A DNA stretch of 64,000 bases from Oscillospiraceae bacterium (GTDB lineage: Bacteria > Bacillota > Clostridia > Oscillospirales > Acutalibacteraceae). Made by a program: the position numbers and the translations under genes. The notes under the pieces were generated by a model. It did not search any database. It had not been told where the DNA came from and saw only the letters and a list, made by a program, of their open reading frames with translations. The DNA is taken from NCBI GenBank assembly GCA_015065845.1, contig SVPQ01000001.1, forward strand, positions 186,001-250,000, given 5' to 3'. The number at the start of each line of letters is the position of its first letter. The stretch's first letter is position 1. Below, piece after piece: positions 28,324 to 36,721 of the stretch.

Positions 28324-28344
28324 ATTAACATTTTATACAAAAAA

Positions 28345-28432
28345 ATCCTATCATTTTCAGTACCAACTAAAAATGATAGGATAATTTTTATTTTAACACA
28401 ATTCCGAATTACGCATTACGAATTCCGAATTA
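28345..28432. repeat. intergenic repeat cassette C
   Basis: The hairpin ATCCTATCATTTT (28345-28357) with AAAATGATAGGAT (28370-28382) shares its core with cassettes B and D. The right flank (28400-28432) is built of AATTCCG and AATTACG words, nearly identical to the right flank of cassette A. It runs into the TAA stop of the leftward transporter gene (28430-28432). No left word-repeat is seen. The hairpin also serves as the transporter's terminator. Confidence 0.65.
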
Positions 28433-30016
28433 TTTTTTCCTCGCACTAATCTCCGCTACCATCTCTGCCTGACGCTTTTCAGTAAGAGTGTAGAAGAACA
28501 TCGGAACTGCACAAGCGAACATACTGATTACGCCTGAAAGGACAAGCATATTCCAAAGTGTTCTTGCACCTTCTGCTGAAATGTAACCTGTTTCAGCATC
28601 AATACCTGCAGCTGCGAAAGAAATAACGCCGATAAATGCACCAACTGCCATACCAATTTTGTTAATGAGTGTCTGCATAGCAAAGCAGATACCTTCACCG
28701 CGTTCGCCTGTTTTCCATTCGAGATAGTCAACAGTATCACCAATCATAGCATAAGTGATGATATTGTTAACACCCTGTGGAATACCAAGAAGAACAAGTG
28801 CGATAGCACAAACTACTAATTTCCAAGGTGCGTCATAACCTACAAAGTACATAACACCCATTACAATACCACCAAAAACGTGAACCGCAACATAAGCCCA
28901 TTTCTTTGTAAACTTCTTTGACATCCACGGAACGAGAAGTGAAGCAACAAGTCCACCAGGTACAACAAGAAGTGTAATTAAACTGTACATACCTTCGTTC
29001 TGAAGAACATATTTTGCAAAGTAAAGACCACCTGTGTAGGTGTAAACCATTCTTGCACCACCAAGAATACCGGAAATAACAATAAGAAGAAGTTCTTTGT
29101 TCTTGAAGAGAAGCTTTAAGTTGTGACCAAGACTTGGTGGGTTATCGTCTGCAGTAAAGCGTTCTTTTGTGTGTTTGAAACCGTAGAAGAACATTGGAAC
29201 TGCTGCGACAACAAGTACAACTGCTGCAATGAAATAAGTCCATTTAAGAGTGTCAGCATTCGCAAATTCCTGACCTTTAATAACTGTACCAACAAAGGTC
29301 TGTGCAGCTTCTTCAACTGTAAGACCCTGATTTGCAACTAATTTTTCAATTTCTGCTGCTTTATCAATCGCAATTTGCTTTAAGCCTTCAGCTGTATCAG
29401 GGTACTTATATTTACTTGTAACTGCTCCTGTAATAATAGGAACAAAAACAGTAACAATACCTGCACCTAATGTACAAAGAAGACGGGTAATTGTAAGCAT
29501 ATTACCACGAACTACTGTATCGTTTGTCATACAGGTTGAAAGTCCCCAGTAAGGAACATCGGCAACAGTATAAACAACAGACCATATAACATAAACAATC
29601 GCAATAATTATGAATGACGCTGTTGCCTTTGCCTGAAATGCAGGAAGGAAACAAACAATTGTCATAATAGCAATTGGTATTGCCATCCATTTAAGGTAAG
29701 GACGACATTTACCCCACTTTGTTCTTGTTCTGTCAACAATACTACCCATAATAGGGTCGTTGAATGCGTCAAAAATACGAGTACCGAGCATTAAGTAAGC
29801 AACTGCCATTGAACCTGCAACTGAACCTATTGTAACACCATCAGCACCAAAAAGAAGTGCGTCTGTTAAGAAAATTGTCAAATAGGAACCAATAATTGTG
29901 CAGATAAAGTTCTGACCGAAACCAGCAATACCATAAGCCAATGCTTCTTTCGGTTGAAGGTTTCCGTCATTTGGTGTAGTGCCGTAAACCTTATGAAGTA
30001 AATCATTGATTTTCAT
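28430..30016 (-). CDS. GPH-family sugar:cation symporter
   Basis: A 528-residue, 12-helix transporter of the glycoside-pentoside-hexuronide family (MelB/XynP type). The conserved AYGIAGFGQNFICTIIGSYL opening, FDAFNDPIMGSIVDRTRTKW loop with the cation-site Asp residues, and RPYLKWMAIP follow the family. The loop around residues 195-260 is longer than usual. AAGGTGAAG precedes the ATG. It lies 40 bases after the cyclophilin gene. The sugar cannot be read from sequence; uptake of plant-derived oligosaccharides fits the dockerin neighbour. Confidence 0.9.
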   Translation of the reverse strand: MKINDLLHKVYGTTPNDGNLQPKEALAYGIAGFGQNFICTIIGSYLTIFLTDALLFGADGVTIGSVAGSMAVAYLMLGTRIFDAFNDPIMGSIVDRTRTKWGKCRPYLKWMAIPIAIMTIVCFLPAFQAKATASFIIIAIVYVIWSVVYTVADVPYWGLSTCMTNDTVVRGNMLTITRLLCTLGAGIVTVFVPIITGAVTSKYKYPDTAEGLKQIAIDKAAEIEKLVANQGLTVEEAAQTFVGTVIKGQEFANADTLKWTYFIAAVVLVVAAVPMFFYGFKHTKERFTADDNPPSLGHNLKLLFKNKELLLIVISGILGGARMVYTYTGGLYFAKYVLQNEGMYSLITLLVVPGGLVASLLVPWMSKKFTKKWAYVAVHVFGGIVMGVMYFVGYDAPWKLVVCAIALVLLGIPQGVNNIITYAMIGDTVDYLEWKTGERGEGICFAMQTLINKIGMAVGAFIGVISFAAAGIDAETGYISAEGARTLWNMLVLSGVISMFACAVPMFFYTLTEKRQAEMVAEISARKK

Positions 30017-30056
30017 TTCTTCACCTTTTTCTTTATATTTTTTTTATAAAAATTGA

Positions 30057-30548
30057 TTACTCAATAATTTCCGCTTTTTTCATTACGATTGGTGTAACAG
30101 GAGACGAAAGTTCACCACCACGGACAACTCTTTCTGTGTTAAGGAAATCGTCAACTGTTTCCATACCTTCAATTACTTTACCAAATGCTGCGTACTGACC
30201 ATCTAAAAATGTACAGTCGCCATAGCAGATAAAGAACTGACTGCTTGCAGAGTCAGGATTCATACTTCTTGCCATTGAAACAACTCCACGGGTATGAGAA
30301 AGTGTATTGTTTACACCGTTCATTTTAAATTCGCCTTTAATATTCTTATCGCTACCGCCACAGCCTGTGCCTTCAGGGTCACCGCCCTGAGCCATAAAAT
30401 CTTCTATAACCCTGTGAAATGTAAGACCATCATAAAAACCATCTTTAACAAGAGTTTCAAAGTTTTCAACTGTAATCGGTGCGTGCTGTGGGTAAAGTTC
30501 TACAATAAAATCTTTACCATTTTCCATTGTAACTTTTACTTTAGACAT
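30057..30548 (-). CDS. cyclophilin-type peptidyl-prolyl isomerase
   Basis: A 163-residue cytoplasmic foldase. The active-site segment FHRVIEDFMAQGGDPEGTGCG, given here in parts as FHRVIEDFMAQGGDP, and SQFFICYGDCTFLDGQYAAF are textbook cyclophilin. No signal peptide. Single-domain length. It begins 13 bases after the dockerin-protein stop and may share its transcript. Confidence 0.94.
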   Translation of the reverse strand: MSKVKVTMENGKDFIVELYPQHAPITVENFETLVKDGFYDGLTFHRVIEDFMAQGGDPEGTGCGGSDKNIKGEFKMNGVNNTLSHTRGVVSMARSMNPDSASSQFFICYGDCTFLDGQYAAFGKVIEGMETVDDFLNTERVVRGGELSSPVTPIVMKKAEIIE

Positions 30549-30561
30549 TTTTCTTTTCCCC

Positions 30562-31635
30562 TTATTTCATCTTAAAATATTCCTGATTTTCAATAACATT
30601 TTTCATTGTTGTTGTCATAACAGTTTCGTTGCCTTTATTATCCTTGATAGTTTCAACAAGAACACCTGTTACTGAACAACGATAGAAATAATCTACATCA
30701 TCAATTTTACCGGTACTTGAATCGACTTTAAGAACAACCTTACCTTTATCAAGAACAACTTTTGTAATATCCATTTCTTCTGCTTCACTAAATTCAGGGA
30801 TATTGAAAACTTTACCATAAGGTAATTTCAAACGCTCATCATCTTCATAAATCGTTGCAGGATATGGATTTTTCTCATCGTAAGTGTAACTGTCCATAGT
30901 AACAGTTATTATAAACTGACCATTACTTTCTTTAATTGTAACCGCCTTAATATCTTCGTAAGATAAGTAGCAGGAGTAAGGTCTTGTTGCCACAGGGAAA
31001 TAACTGTAATGACTTGAACTTCCGGTATCTATAGTTTTACTTGATTCTAAAGGTTCATATTTTTTGAGAGCATTTGCATATAACTCTTCATATTCTGCTT
31101 TTTTACCTAAAAATATAAACATTGATTTCTGGTCTTCTATGTAGTCAATAAACTCCATTTCAGATGTATCCATAATACTTGCAGGATTACTCTTTATTGC
31201 TATTTTTGCAGATTTACAAGTAGAAGTTGTTTTTCTTTCAAATCCCGGTTGAGCTAATTTAACCGTATTCAATTCATTTTTGAAATACTCTAAAATCTCT
31301 TCGTTTGTTGCACCGATTTCAAGACCACTTGCTATTCTTAATGCGCGTCTTGCATCTTCAGTACTGATTTTACCATCACCATTCAAATCGTAATCAATGC
31401 CAGCCTCTGGTTCATCAAGTTTTGCGGCAATTCTTAAAACTTTTGATGCTTCTTCAACTGTGACTTTATTATCACCGTTAAGGTCTCCACGGTTAAATTT
31501 TGCTACAAAAGCCTCAGTATATTCCTTCGTGAGATTGGCATTTGCTTCTTGGGAACTATCTGCCGCAAAAGCATTAACCGAAAAAGCAGTTACAAAAAGA
31601 CAAACTGCTAAAAGTAAACTTAATACTTTTTTCAT
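30562..31635 (-). CDS. secreted dockerin-type protein
   Basis: A 357-residue secreted protein. Signal peptide MKKVLSLLLAVCLFVTAFSV with cleavage near AFAAD. A dockerin-like pair of EF-hand Ca sites occupies about 53-110: GDLNGDNKVTVEEASKVLRI and DLNGDGKISTEDARRALRI, separated by a linker. This position at the N-terminus is unusual, because dockerins are more often C-terminal. The remaining 240 residues form no recognised domain and show no glycosidase motif. GGAAGA before the ATG sets the start. Probably lipid-free, exported, and bound to a cohesin if one exists in the genome. Confidence 0.8.
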   Translation of the reverse strand: MKKVLSLLLAVCLFVTAFSVNAFAADSSQEANANLTKEYTEAFVAKFNRGDLNGDNKVTVEEASKVLRIAAKLDEPEAGIDYDLNGDGKISTEDARRALRIASGLEIGATNEEILEYFKNELNTVKLAQPGFERKTTSTCKSAKIAIKSNPASIMDTSEMEFIDYIEDQKSMFIFLGKKAEYEELYANALKKYEPLESSKTIDTGSSSHYSYFPVATRPYSCYLSYEDIKAVTIKESNGQFIITVTMDSYTYDEKNPYPATIYEDDERLKLPYGKVFNIPEFSEAEEMDITKVVLDKGKVVLKVDSSTGKIDDVDYFYRCSVTGVLVETIKDNKGNETVMTTTMKNVIENQEYFKMK

Positions 31636-31672
31636 AAATATCTTCCTTTCTTAAATCCAAATGAGATTCATT

Positions 31673-32329
31673 CTATTTAAACGCCGCTTTTATAAACTTT
31701 AAAGTCTGTTCTATTATAAAATCATCTTTATTTTCAATATCTTCACCCATATAAACTTTGAAGCGTTCTTTATAGTAGTCGCAAGAAATTGAAAACTGTA
31801 ACATCATAAAAACATTATTAAGTAAAAACGCAAAAAACTTAGGGTCAATATCTTTTCTTGCATCACCAGAAAGCTGTGCTTTTTCAATAACTTCAGTATA
31901 AACCTTTGCAGAAATTGACTCAACCCTTTGTGCTAAAAGTCTTGAAAACTCTGTATTACTACCGGTTGTAATAGCACAGTAAAGTTTTATTAACTGTGGG
32001 TGTTTCTTCGAGAATTTTAAAAGTTCTTTCAAAACACTTTCTGCTTTCACCATAACATCTTCATCTGAAGAAGAATGGTGAAGTAAAAGTTCTTCGAGTA
32101 AAGAAAGATTTTCTTTTACAACCATTGCAAAAAGTTCATCTTTATTTTCAAAATATTTATACACCGAACCAACACTTATTTCTGCTTTTTTTGCTATTTG
32201 TTGGATTGATGTATTTTCAAAACCATAAGTAGCAAATTCATCTGTAGCAGCATCTAAAACTCTTCTTCGTTTTGCTTCGGGAATTTTATCAAATGCTTCT
32301 TTATGAAATTGCATTTCCTGAGAATCCAT
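31673..32329 (-). CDS. TetR-family transcriptional regulator
   Basis: A 218-residue repressor. The N-terminal HTH is RRRVLDAATDEFATYGFENT then IAKKAEISVGSVYKYFENKD. The C-terminal helical domain should bind a ligand but matches no named subclass. The ATG at 32329 (MDSQEMQF) is chosen because AAGGAGC lies 5-6 bases upstream; the longer frame would read through the ribosome site. It precedes the dockerin, cyclophilin and symporter genes on the same strand and may control them and itself. Confidence 0.88.
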   Translation of the reverse strand: MDSQEMQFHKEAFDKIPEAKRRRVLDAATDEFATYGFENTSIQQIAKKAEISVGSVYKYFENKDELFAMVVKENLSLLEELLLHHSSSDEDVMVKAESVLKELLKFSKKHPQLIKLYCAITTGSNTEFSRLLAQRVESISAKVYTEVIEKAQLSGDARKDIDPKFFAFLLNNVFMMLQFSISCDYYKERFKVYMGEDIENKDDFIIEQTLKFIKAAFK

Positions 32330-32344
32330 TTTATGCTCCTTTTG

Positions 32345-32368
32345 AATGTACACATTAACACTATTATA
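32345..32368 (-). promoter_or_regulatory. TetR gene -10 region and possible operator
   Basis: A TATAAT box read leftward lies at 32363-32368. An imperfect palindrome AATGTACACATT (32345-32356) lies between it and the ribosome site, a typical place for autorepression. The remaining bases from 32369 to 32576 hold no gene or strong signal that I can support. Confidence 0.35.
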
Positions 32369-32576
32369 GAATTTTATCATTTTTAAGTAAAAAAAGCAAT
32401 AAAATAACAGAAATAAGCATATCCAAAAATATGCCTGCTTTTTTGTTGAGTGTGACTACAACTCGCTAAAAAACCAAAAGGATTTACATAAAAAATCCCA
32501 TTTTTGACAAATAAATGCTGTTATTTTATGAATTTTTTTACTAGTTTGTTAATTCTTTATAAATTGGTAAAAAATC

Positions 32577-32605
32577 TTGAAATATATATTGTATTATGAT
32601 ATAAT
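32577..32605 (+). promoter_or_regulatory. promoter of the 1055-residue FN3 protein gene
   Basis: TTGAAA (32577-32582), a 17-bp spacer and TATAAT (32600-32605). AGGAGG at 32651-32656 is the ribosome site. Confidence 0.65.
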
Positions 32606-32662
32606 TCGTGTATATATCGTCAAAAAATCTTTATACATACAAATAGTTTTAGGAGGTTAATT

Positions 32663-35600
32663 ATGAAACGTTCTCTTTCTATGAGAGCTATCTCAATTAT
32701 TCTTGCTGTAATAGTTATCTTCGGTACTTTCGGAGTAGCCGCATTTGCAGCAGAAAAAGAGTTAGGCGGAACTTATGGTTATATTGTTCCAACTGACAAA
32801 AATCTTTCAGCACCAAAAACATCTTATACATTTTACGGTAACTCTACTGTACTTTACTTTATGCTTTTCAGCACTGGTAAAGAAAACACTTTTTACACAG
32901 TAGAAATCTTCTCAAGTAACGACTATAATCCCGAAAATGTAGTATCAAGTTTCACAAATGCTTATGGTGATAAGGGTACTGCTCCACTTGCACTTACCTG
33001 GCCATTCAAAGCAAATCCAAGTGGTACTTATTACGGAAGATGTTACACTTCTATCATTGATGGTGAAGATGAAACTATAGATACATCTACAATCTACGAA
33101 TTCACAATAAAACTTAATCGTCTCGGAAAAGAACAAGTTACTTTAACTGGTATCAGCAACAGCAAAAACGGTGTTGTTATTAAGTGGAATAATTTAAGTA
33201 CTGCTACAAAGTACAGAATTTACAGAAAAGCCAATAACGAAACCAGCTGGACTAAACTTGCTGATGTAAAAGCCGGTACAAAATCTTACACAGATAAAAC
33301 TGTTAAGAGCGGTGTTAAGTACTCATATACTGTAAGAGCTTACGACAAACTTTATAAAAGTCTTTATGACAAAAAAGGTCTTACAACTGTTTTCCTTTCA
33401 ACTCCGACTCTTACACAACCTAAATCGAGTTCCGATATTTACCCTGTTGTTAAATGGTCTAAGGTAGCGGGCTCACAAGGATATTACATCTACAGAAAAG
33501 GTGGTTCACTCAACAATTCAACCACCTGGAAAAGAATTGCAACTATAAAAAATCCTTCAACTGTAAGTTACACAGACAAAACTGCAACGAGTCCTGACTG
33601 GCAGTACACTTACACAGTAAGAGCTTACAACGGCAAATATTTAAGTGCATACAACACAACCGGAATAGATTACAACTACGCTACTGCACCGGTATTAAAA
33701 TCAGCATCAGCAGTTAATGGTGGTATTAAAGTTACCTGGTTAGACACTAATAATGCTGCTAAGAAATTTTACATTTATCGTAAAGCTTCTGGTGAAACTA
33801 AATGGACAAAAATAGGTAGTTCAAAGACCACTTCTTATACAGATAAAAATGTTACAAACGGTACTACTTACACATACACAGTCCGTACAGCAACTGCTAC
33901 AAATACCAGTTCCTATGATAAAAAAGGTATTTCAACTCTTTATATCCAGACTCCTTCACTTTCAAAAATATCCATTGCAAAAAATGGTGATATTACAATT
34001 AAGTGGACATCTGTAAAAGGTGTTAAAGGTTATAATGTTTATAAAAGTGTAAATGGTTCAAAATGGCAAAAAATTGCTTCTATAAAAGACTCAAAAACCC
34101 TTACTTATAAAGATACTTCTGCTAAAAAATCAGGTGAAAAATACACTTACACAGTTCGTGCAGTAAAAGGTTCTTACTCAAGTTATTATGTAACAAAAGG
34201 TATTTCCTCTATGTACCTTAAAACTCCTACTGTTACTGCAAAAAACGAATACACAGTAGAACAGGGCAGTTCAGTTAAAGTTTCCTGGAATTCAATTGCA
34301 GGTGCAAAGAGTTACAAAATTTTCAGAAAATCTTCAACTGATAAGTCTTGGAGTGTTTTGGCGGATAATTATACAGATAAAGTTTATTACGACAAAACTG
34401 CAGAAAGTGGAGTTAAATATTACTATACTGTAAAAGCTAAAAACGGTTCTTACTCGAGTGGTTACACTTCAACCTCTCTTCTTACAGTTCTCGCAACACC
34501 AATTCTTAAAGATGCTATTCTGACAGATACAGGTGTCAAAATTACTTGGGATGCTGTTGGTGGTGCAACAAATTACATTATATTCAGAAGAACACTTTCA
34601 GGTGCATGGGAAAATATAGGAACTTCGAAAACTACCGAATATATTGACTCTACTGAAAATTCTCTTACAACACCATATATTTACACAGTTCGTGCAGTTT
34701 CTGGTGATTTAAAGAGTAATTATATGATTAACGGTGTCAAAAACTATGTTTCAGTTGATTCGGTAGATGCTATATTCGAAAACAATGTTGAAGCAGATAC
34801 AGCATTTGTTAATTTGACATGGGTTGCTTCCGACTCAGACTCTTATGAAATTTATCGTTCTGATAATGGTAGTGCACCTGTTCTCATTACAACAGTTTCT
34901 GCTGCAGATGCACAGAACTTTATTGATGATGAAATAGTTCGTGGTGCAAATCATATTTATACTATTAAACCAATCAAAGAAAACAAACTCTCAATTTCTA
35001 TTGACTCAGAAACAATCAAATGGGATTTCCCTCCTGTTCCTGTAGTTAAAGTTCTTGCAGTTCCGGCTTACGCCAATACAGAGAATCCTGACAGAATAGA
35101 AATCTTCTGGGAAGCTGTTGAAACTGCTGAAACTTATGATATTTACAGAAGAACTGAAGATACCGACTGGGTATATTTAGCAACAGTAGATAAAGACAGT
35201 GAACTCACTTATGTTGATATTGATGTTGTTGCTGACCTGACTTATTACTACAGTGTTAAGGGTGTAGCTTCTGACCGCGACAGTTTATTTGATAATATCG
35301 GTACTGAAGCAATGCTCAACGGGCCTGTTGAAGAAATTCAGGATATGTTCGTTCAATTGACCGACTCACCAAGCGGAAACGGCAAAAAACAAGTTACTCT
35401 CGCGTGGGCACCAAATGAAAAGGCTTCACTTTATAAAGTAATGCGTAAAACTGGTCCTGATGGTGAATGGGAATTTATGGGACTCTTCTTAAGTTGTGAT
35501 GTATTGGTATTTACTGATGATACGATTGAAGAAGGTGTAACTTACACTTACACAGTCCACACTTACGCTCCTGACAGGCCAAGCATCAATAATCTCGTTG

Positions 35601-35830
35601 GTAAAGAAATTTGCTGGTCAGATGGTGGAACAGAAGAAGATACTACTGTTCCGGATACAACAGTTCCTGATACAAGCGAACCGGAAAGCACTGTACCTGA
35701 CACTACAGTTCCGGATTCAAGCGAACCGGAAAGTACTGTACCAGATACAACAATTCCAGAAACTACTCTTCCAACAACAAAACCGGAAGAAAGTACTGAT
35801 GATGGTAGTTTGGATATCCCTGATGCTTAA
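32663..35830 (+). CDS. large secreted FN3-repeat protein with a Pro/Thr/Glu-rich tail
   Basis: A 1055-residue secreted protein. Signal peptide at 1-30 (AISIILAVIVIFGTFGVAAFA). After an N-terminal domain of about 130 residues there are about nine FN3-like modules of 85-100 residues, recognisable by W...A..Y.IYRK and SGVKYSYTVRAYDK-type ends. The C-terminus, from about residue 990, is a low-complexity stalk of VPDTT, EPEST and IPETT words. No sortase signal, SLH or transmembrane anchor follows. Two 45-bp direct repeats encode part of the stalk. The FN3 modules resemble those of the other two large proteins in this window, which lack the stalk. Function unknown, probably adhesive. Confidence 0.85.
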   Translation: MKRSLSMRAISIILAVIVIFGTFGVAAFAAEKELGGTYGYIVPTDKNLSAPKTSYTFYGNSTVLYFMLFSTGKENTFYTVEIFSSNDYNPENVVSSFTNAYGDKGTAPLALTWPFKANPSGTYYGRCYTSIIDGEDETIDTSTIYEFTIKLNRLGKEQVTLTGISNSKNGVVIKWNNLSTATKYRIYRKANNETSWTKLADVKAGTKSYTDKTVKSGVKYSYTVRAYDKLYKSLYDKKGLTTVFLSTPTLTQPKSSSDIYPVVKWSKVAGSQGYYIYRKGGSLNNSTTWKRIATIKNPSTVSYTDKTATSPDWQYTYTVRAYNGKYLSAYNTTGIDYNYATAPVLKSASAVNGGIKVTWLDTNNAAKKFYIYRKASGETKWTKIGSSKTTSYTDKNVTNGTTYTYTVRTATATNTSSYDKKGISTLYIQTPSLSKISIAKNGDITIKWTSVKGVKGYNVYKSVNGSKWQKIASIKDSKTLTYKDTSAKKSGEKYTYTVRAVKGSYSSYYVTKGISSMYLKTPTVTAKNEYTVEQGSSVKVSWNSIAGAKSYKIFRKSSTDKSWSVLADNYTDKVYYDKTAESGVKYYYTVKAKNGSYSSGYTSTSLLTVLATPILKDAILTDTGVKITWDAVGGATNYIIFRRTLSGAWENIGTSKTTEYIDSTENSLTTPYIYTVRAVSGDLKSNYMINGVKNYVSVDSVDAIFENNVEADTAFVNLTWVASDSDSYEIYRSDNGSAPVLITTVSAADAQNFIDDEIVRGANHIYTIKPIKENKLSISIDSETIKWDFPPVPVVKVLAVPAYANTENPDRIEIFWEAVETAETYDIYRRTEDTDWVYLATVDKDSELTYVDIDVVADLTYYYSVKGVASDRDSLFDNIGTEAMLNGPVEEIQDMFVQLTDSPSGNGKKQVTLAWAPNEKASLYKVMRKTGPDGEWEFMGLFLSCDVLVFTDDTIEEGVTYTYTVHTYAPDRPSINNLVGKEICWSDGGTEEDTTVPDTTVPDTSEPESTVPDTTVPDSSEPESTVPDTTIPETTLPTTKPEESTDDGSLDIPDA
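35661..35750. repeat. two tandem 45-bp repeats encoding the stalk
   Basis: 35661-35705 and 35706-35750 are near-identical and each encodes the 15 residues VPDTSEPESTVPDTT or its close variant. Shorter related words lie on both sides. Confidence 0.7.
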
Positions 35831-35840
35831 TTATTAAATA

Positions 35841-35873
35841 AACCCGTTACAAGTAGTTTTCTTGTAACGGGTT
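35841..35873 (+). terminator. terminator of the FN3-repeat protein gene
   Basis: AACCCGTTACAAG (35841-35853) pairs perfectly with CTTGTAACGGGTT (35861-35873) and is followed by Ts. Confidence 0.85.
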
Positions 35874-35946
35874 TTTATTAACTCTACGAATCATAGGTTG
35901 AATATTTTTACAATGCATATTACAATACTTGCAAAGGAGTGGTAAT

Positions 35947-36666
35947 ATGAATGCACAAAAATGTGGTAAATTCATCACTGAACTGCGAAAAGATAAAAAT
36001 CTTACTCAAAAAGATTTGGCAAACGAATTGAATGTTTCTGACAAGGCTATTTCTCGTTGGGAAACCGGCAAAGGATTTCCTGATGTTGATTCATTACAAA
36101 GTTTAAGTAAATTTTTCAGTGTTTCAATAAATGAGTTGTTGGCAGGTGAAAAAGCTGAAACAAAAACAATGGAACAAATTGCAGAAGAGAATATAATTTC
36201 TGCAATGGTTGAAACTGAAAAAATAAAAAATACAAAAAAATCAACTATCATACTTTCAATAATAGTCGCTTTAATATTGCTAATACCACTTTTAAAAGGC
36301 AGTATAGAAAGCATTATAGATTTATTAGGGAAATATACTCTTGTTAATGACCCCTGGCTTATAATCTTTAATTTATTTATATCTTTGTGTATTTTCTTTA
36401 CGGGATTAGTCGTTTATAAAGGTCACTACAAACTTTTACACAGTTATCATTATCGTAATGTAACCGACTTCAATGGATATTGTCACGAACTGGGCAAAGA
36501 GGTGATGTTTATGAGCCTCCCACTTTTAATTTCTACTATAATGGAACTATGGGTTTCAATTGAAATAATTGCTCTTCTTTCTAAATTAGTTTTAAGTATA
36601 GGATTTATAATCTGCTTTATATTCATCTTCAAAACACAAATAAAATACAATGGTGGTTTATTCTGA
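35947..36666 (+). CDS. XRE-family regulator with a membrane domain
   Basis: A 239-residue protein. Residues 1-70 are an XRE helix-turn-helix (LTQKDLANELNVSDKAISRW, then TGKGFPDVDSLQSLSKFFSV). From about residue 100 there are four likely membrane helices: near 100-120, 140-160, 190-212 and 213-232. The helix-turn-helix joined to a membrane domain suggests sensing of envelope or membrane conditions. The ATG at 35947 follows AAAGGAGTGG; an upstream TTG at 35929 would include the ribosome site. It is alone between two terminators. Targets are unknown. Confidence 0.82.
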   Translation: MNAQKCGKFITELRKDKNLTQKDLANELNVSDKAISRWETGKGFPDVDSLQSLSKFFSVSINELLAGEKAETKTMEQIAEENIISAMVETEKIKNTKKSTIILSIIVALILLIPLLKGSIESIIDLLGKYTLVNDPWLIIFNLFISLCIFFTGLVVYKGHYKLLHSYHYRNVTDFNGYCHELGKEVMFMSLPLLISTIMELWVSIEIIALLSKLVLSIGFIICFIFIFKTQIKYNGGLF

Positions 36667-36671
36667 TGCAA

Positions 36672-36710
36672 CAATCCCCTTGATATTCATAGAAAATATC
36701 AAGGGGATTG
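36672..36710. terminator. bidirectional terminator
   Basis: CAATCCCCTTGATATT (36672-36687) pairs perfectly over 16 bp with 36695-36710, loop of 7, followed by ATTTTTTATT. It separates the XRE gene from the convergent transporter gene. Confidence 0.85.
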
Positions 36711-36721
36711 ATTTTTTATTA

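Noticed and set aside
28255-28449. 64-codon rightward frame
   Set aside because: It is antisense to the leader promoter and repeat cassette C and has no ribosome site.
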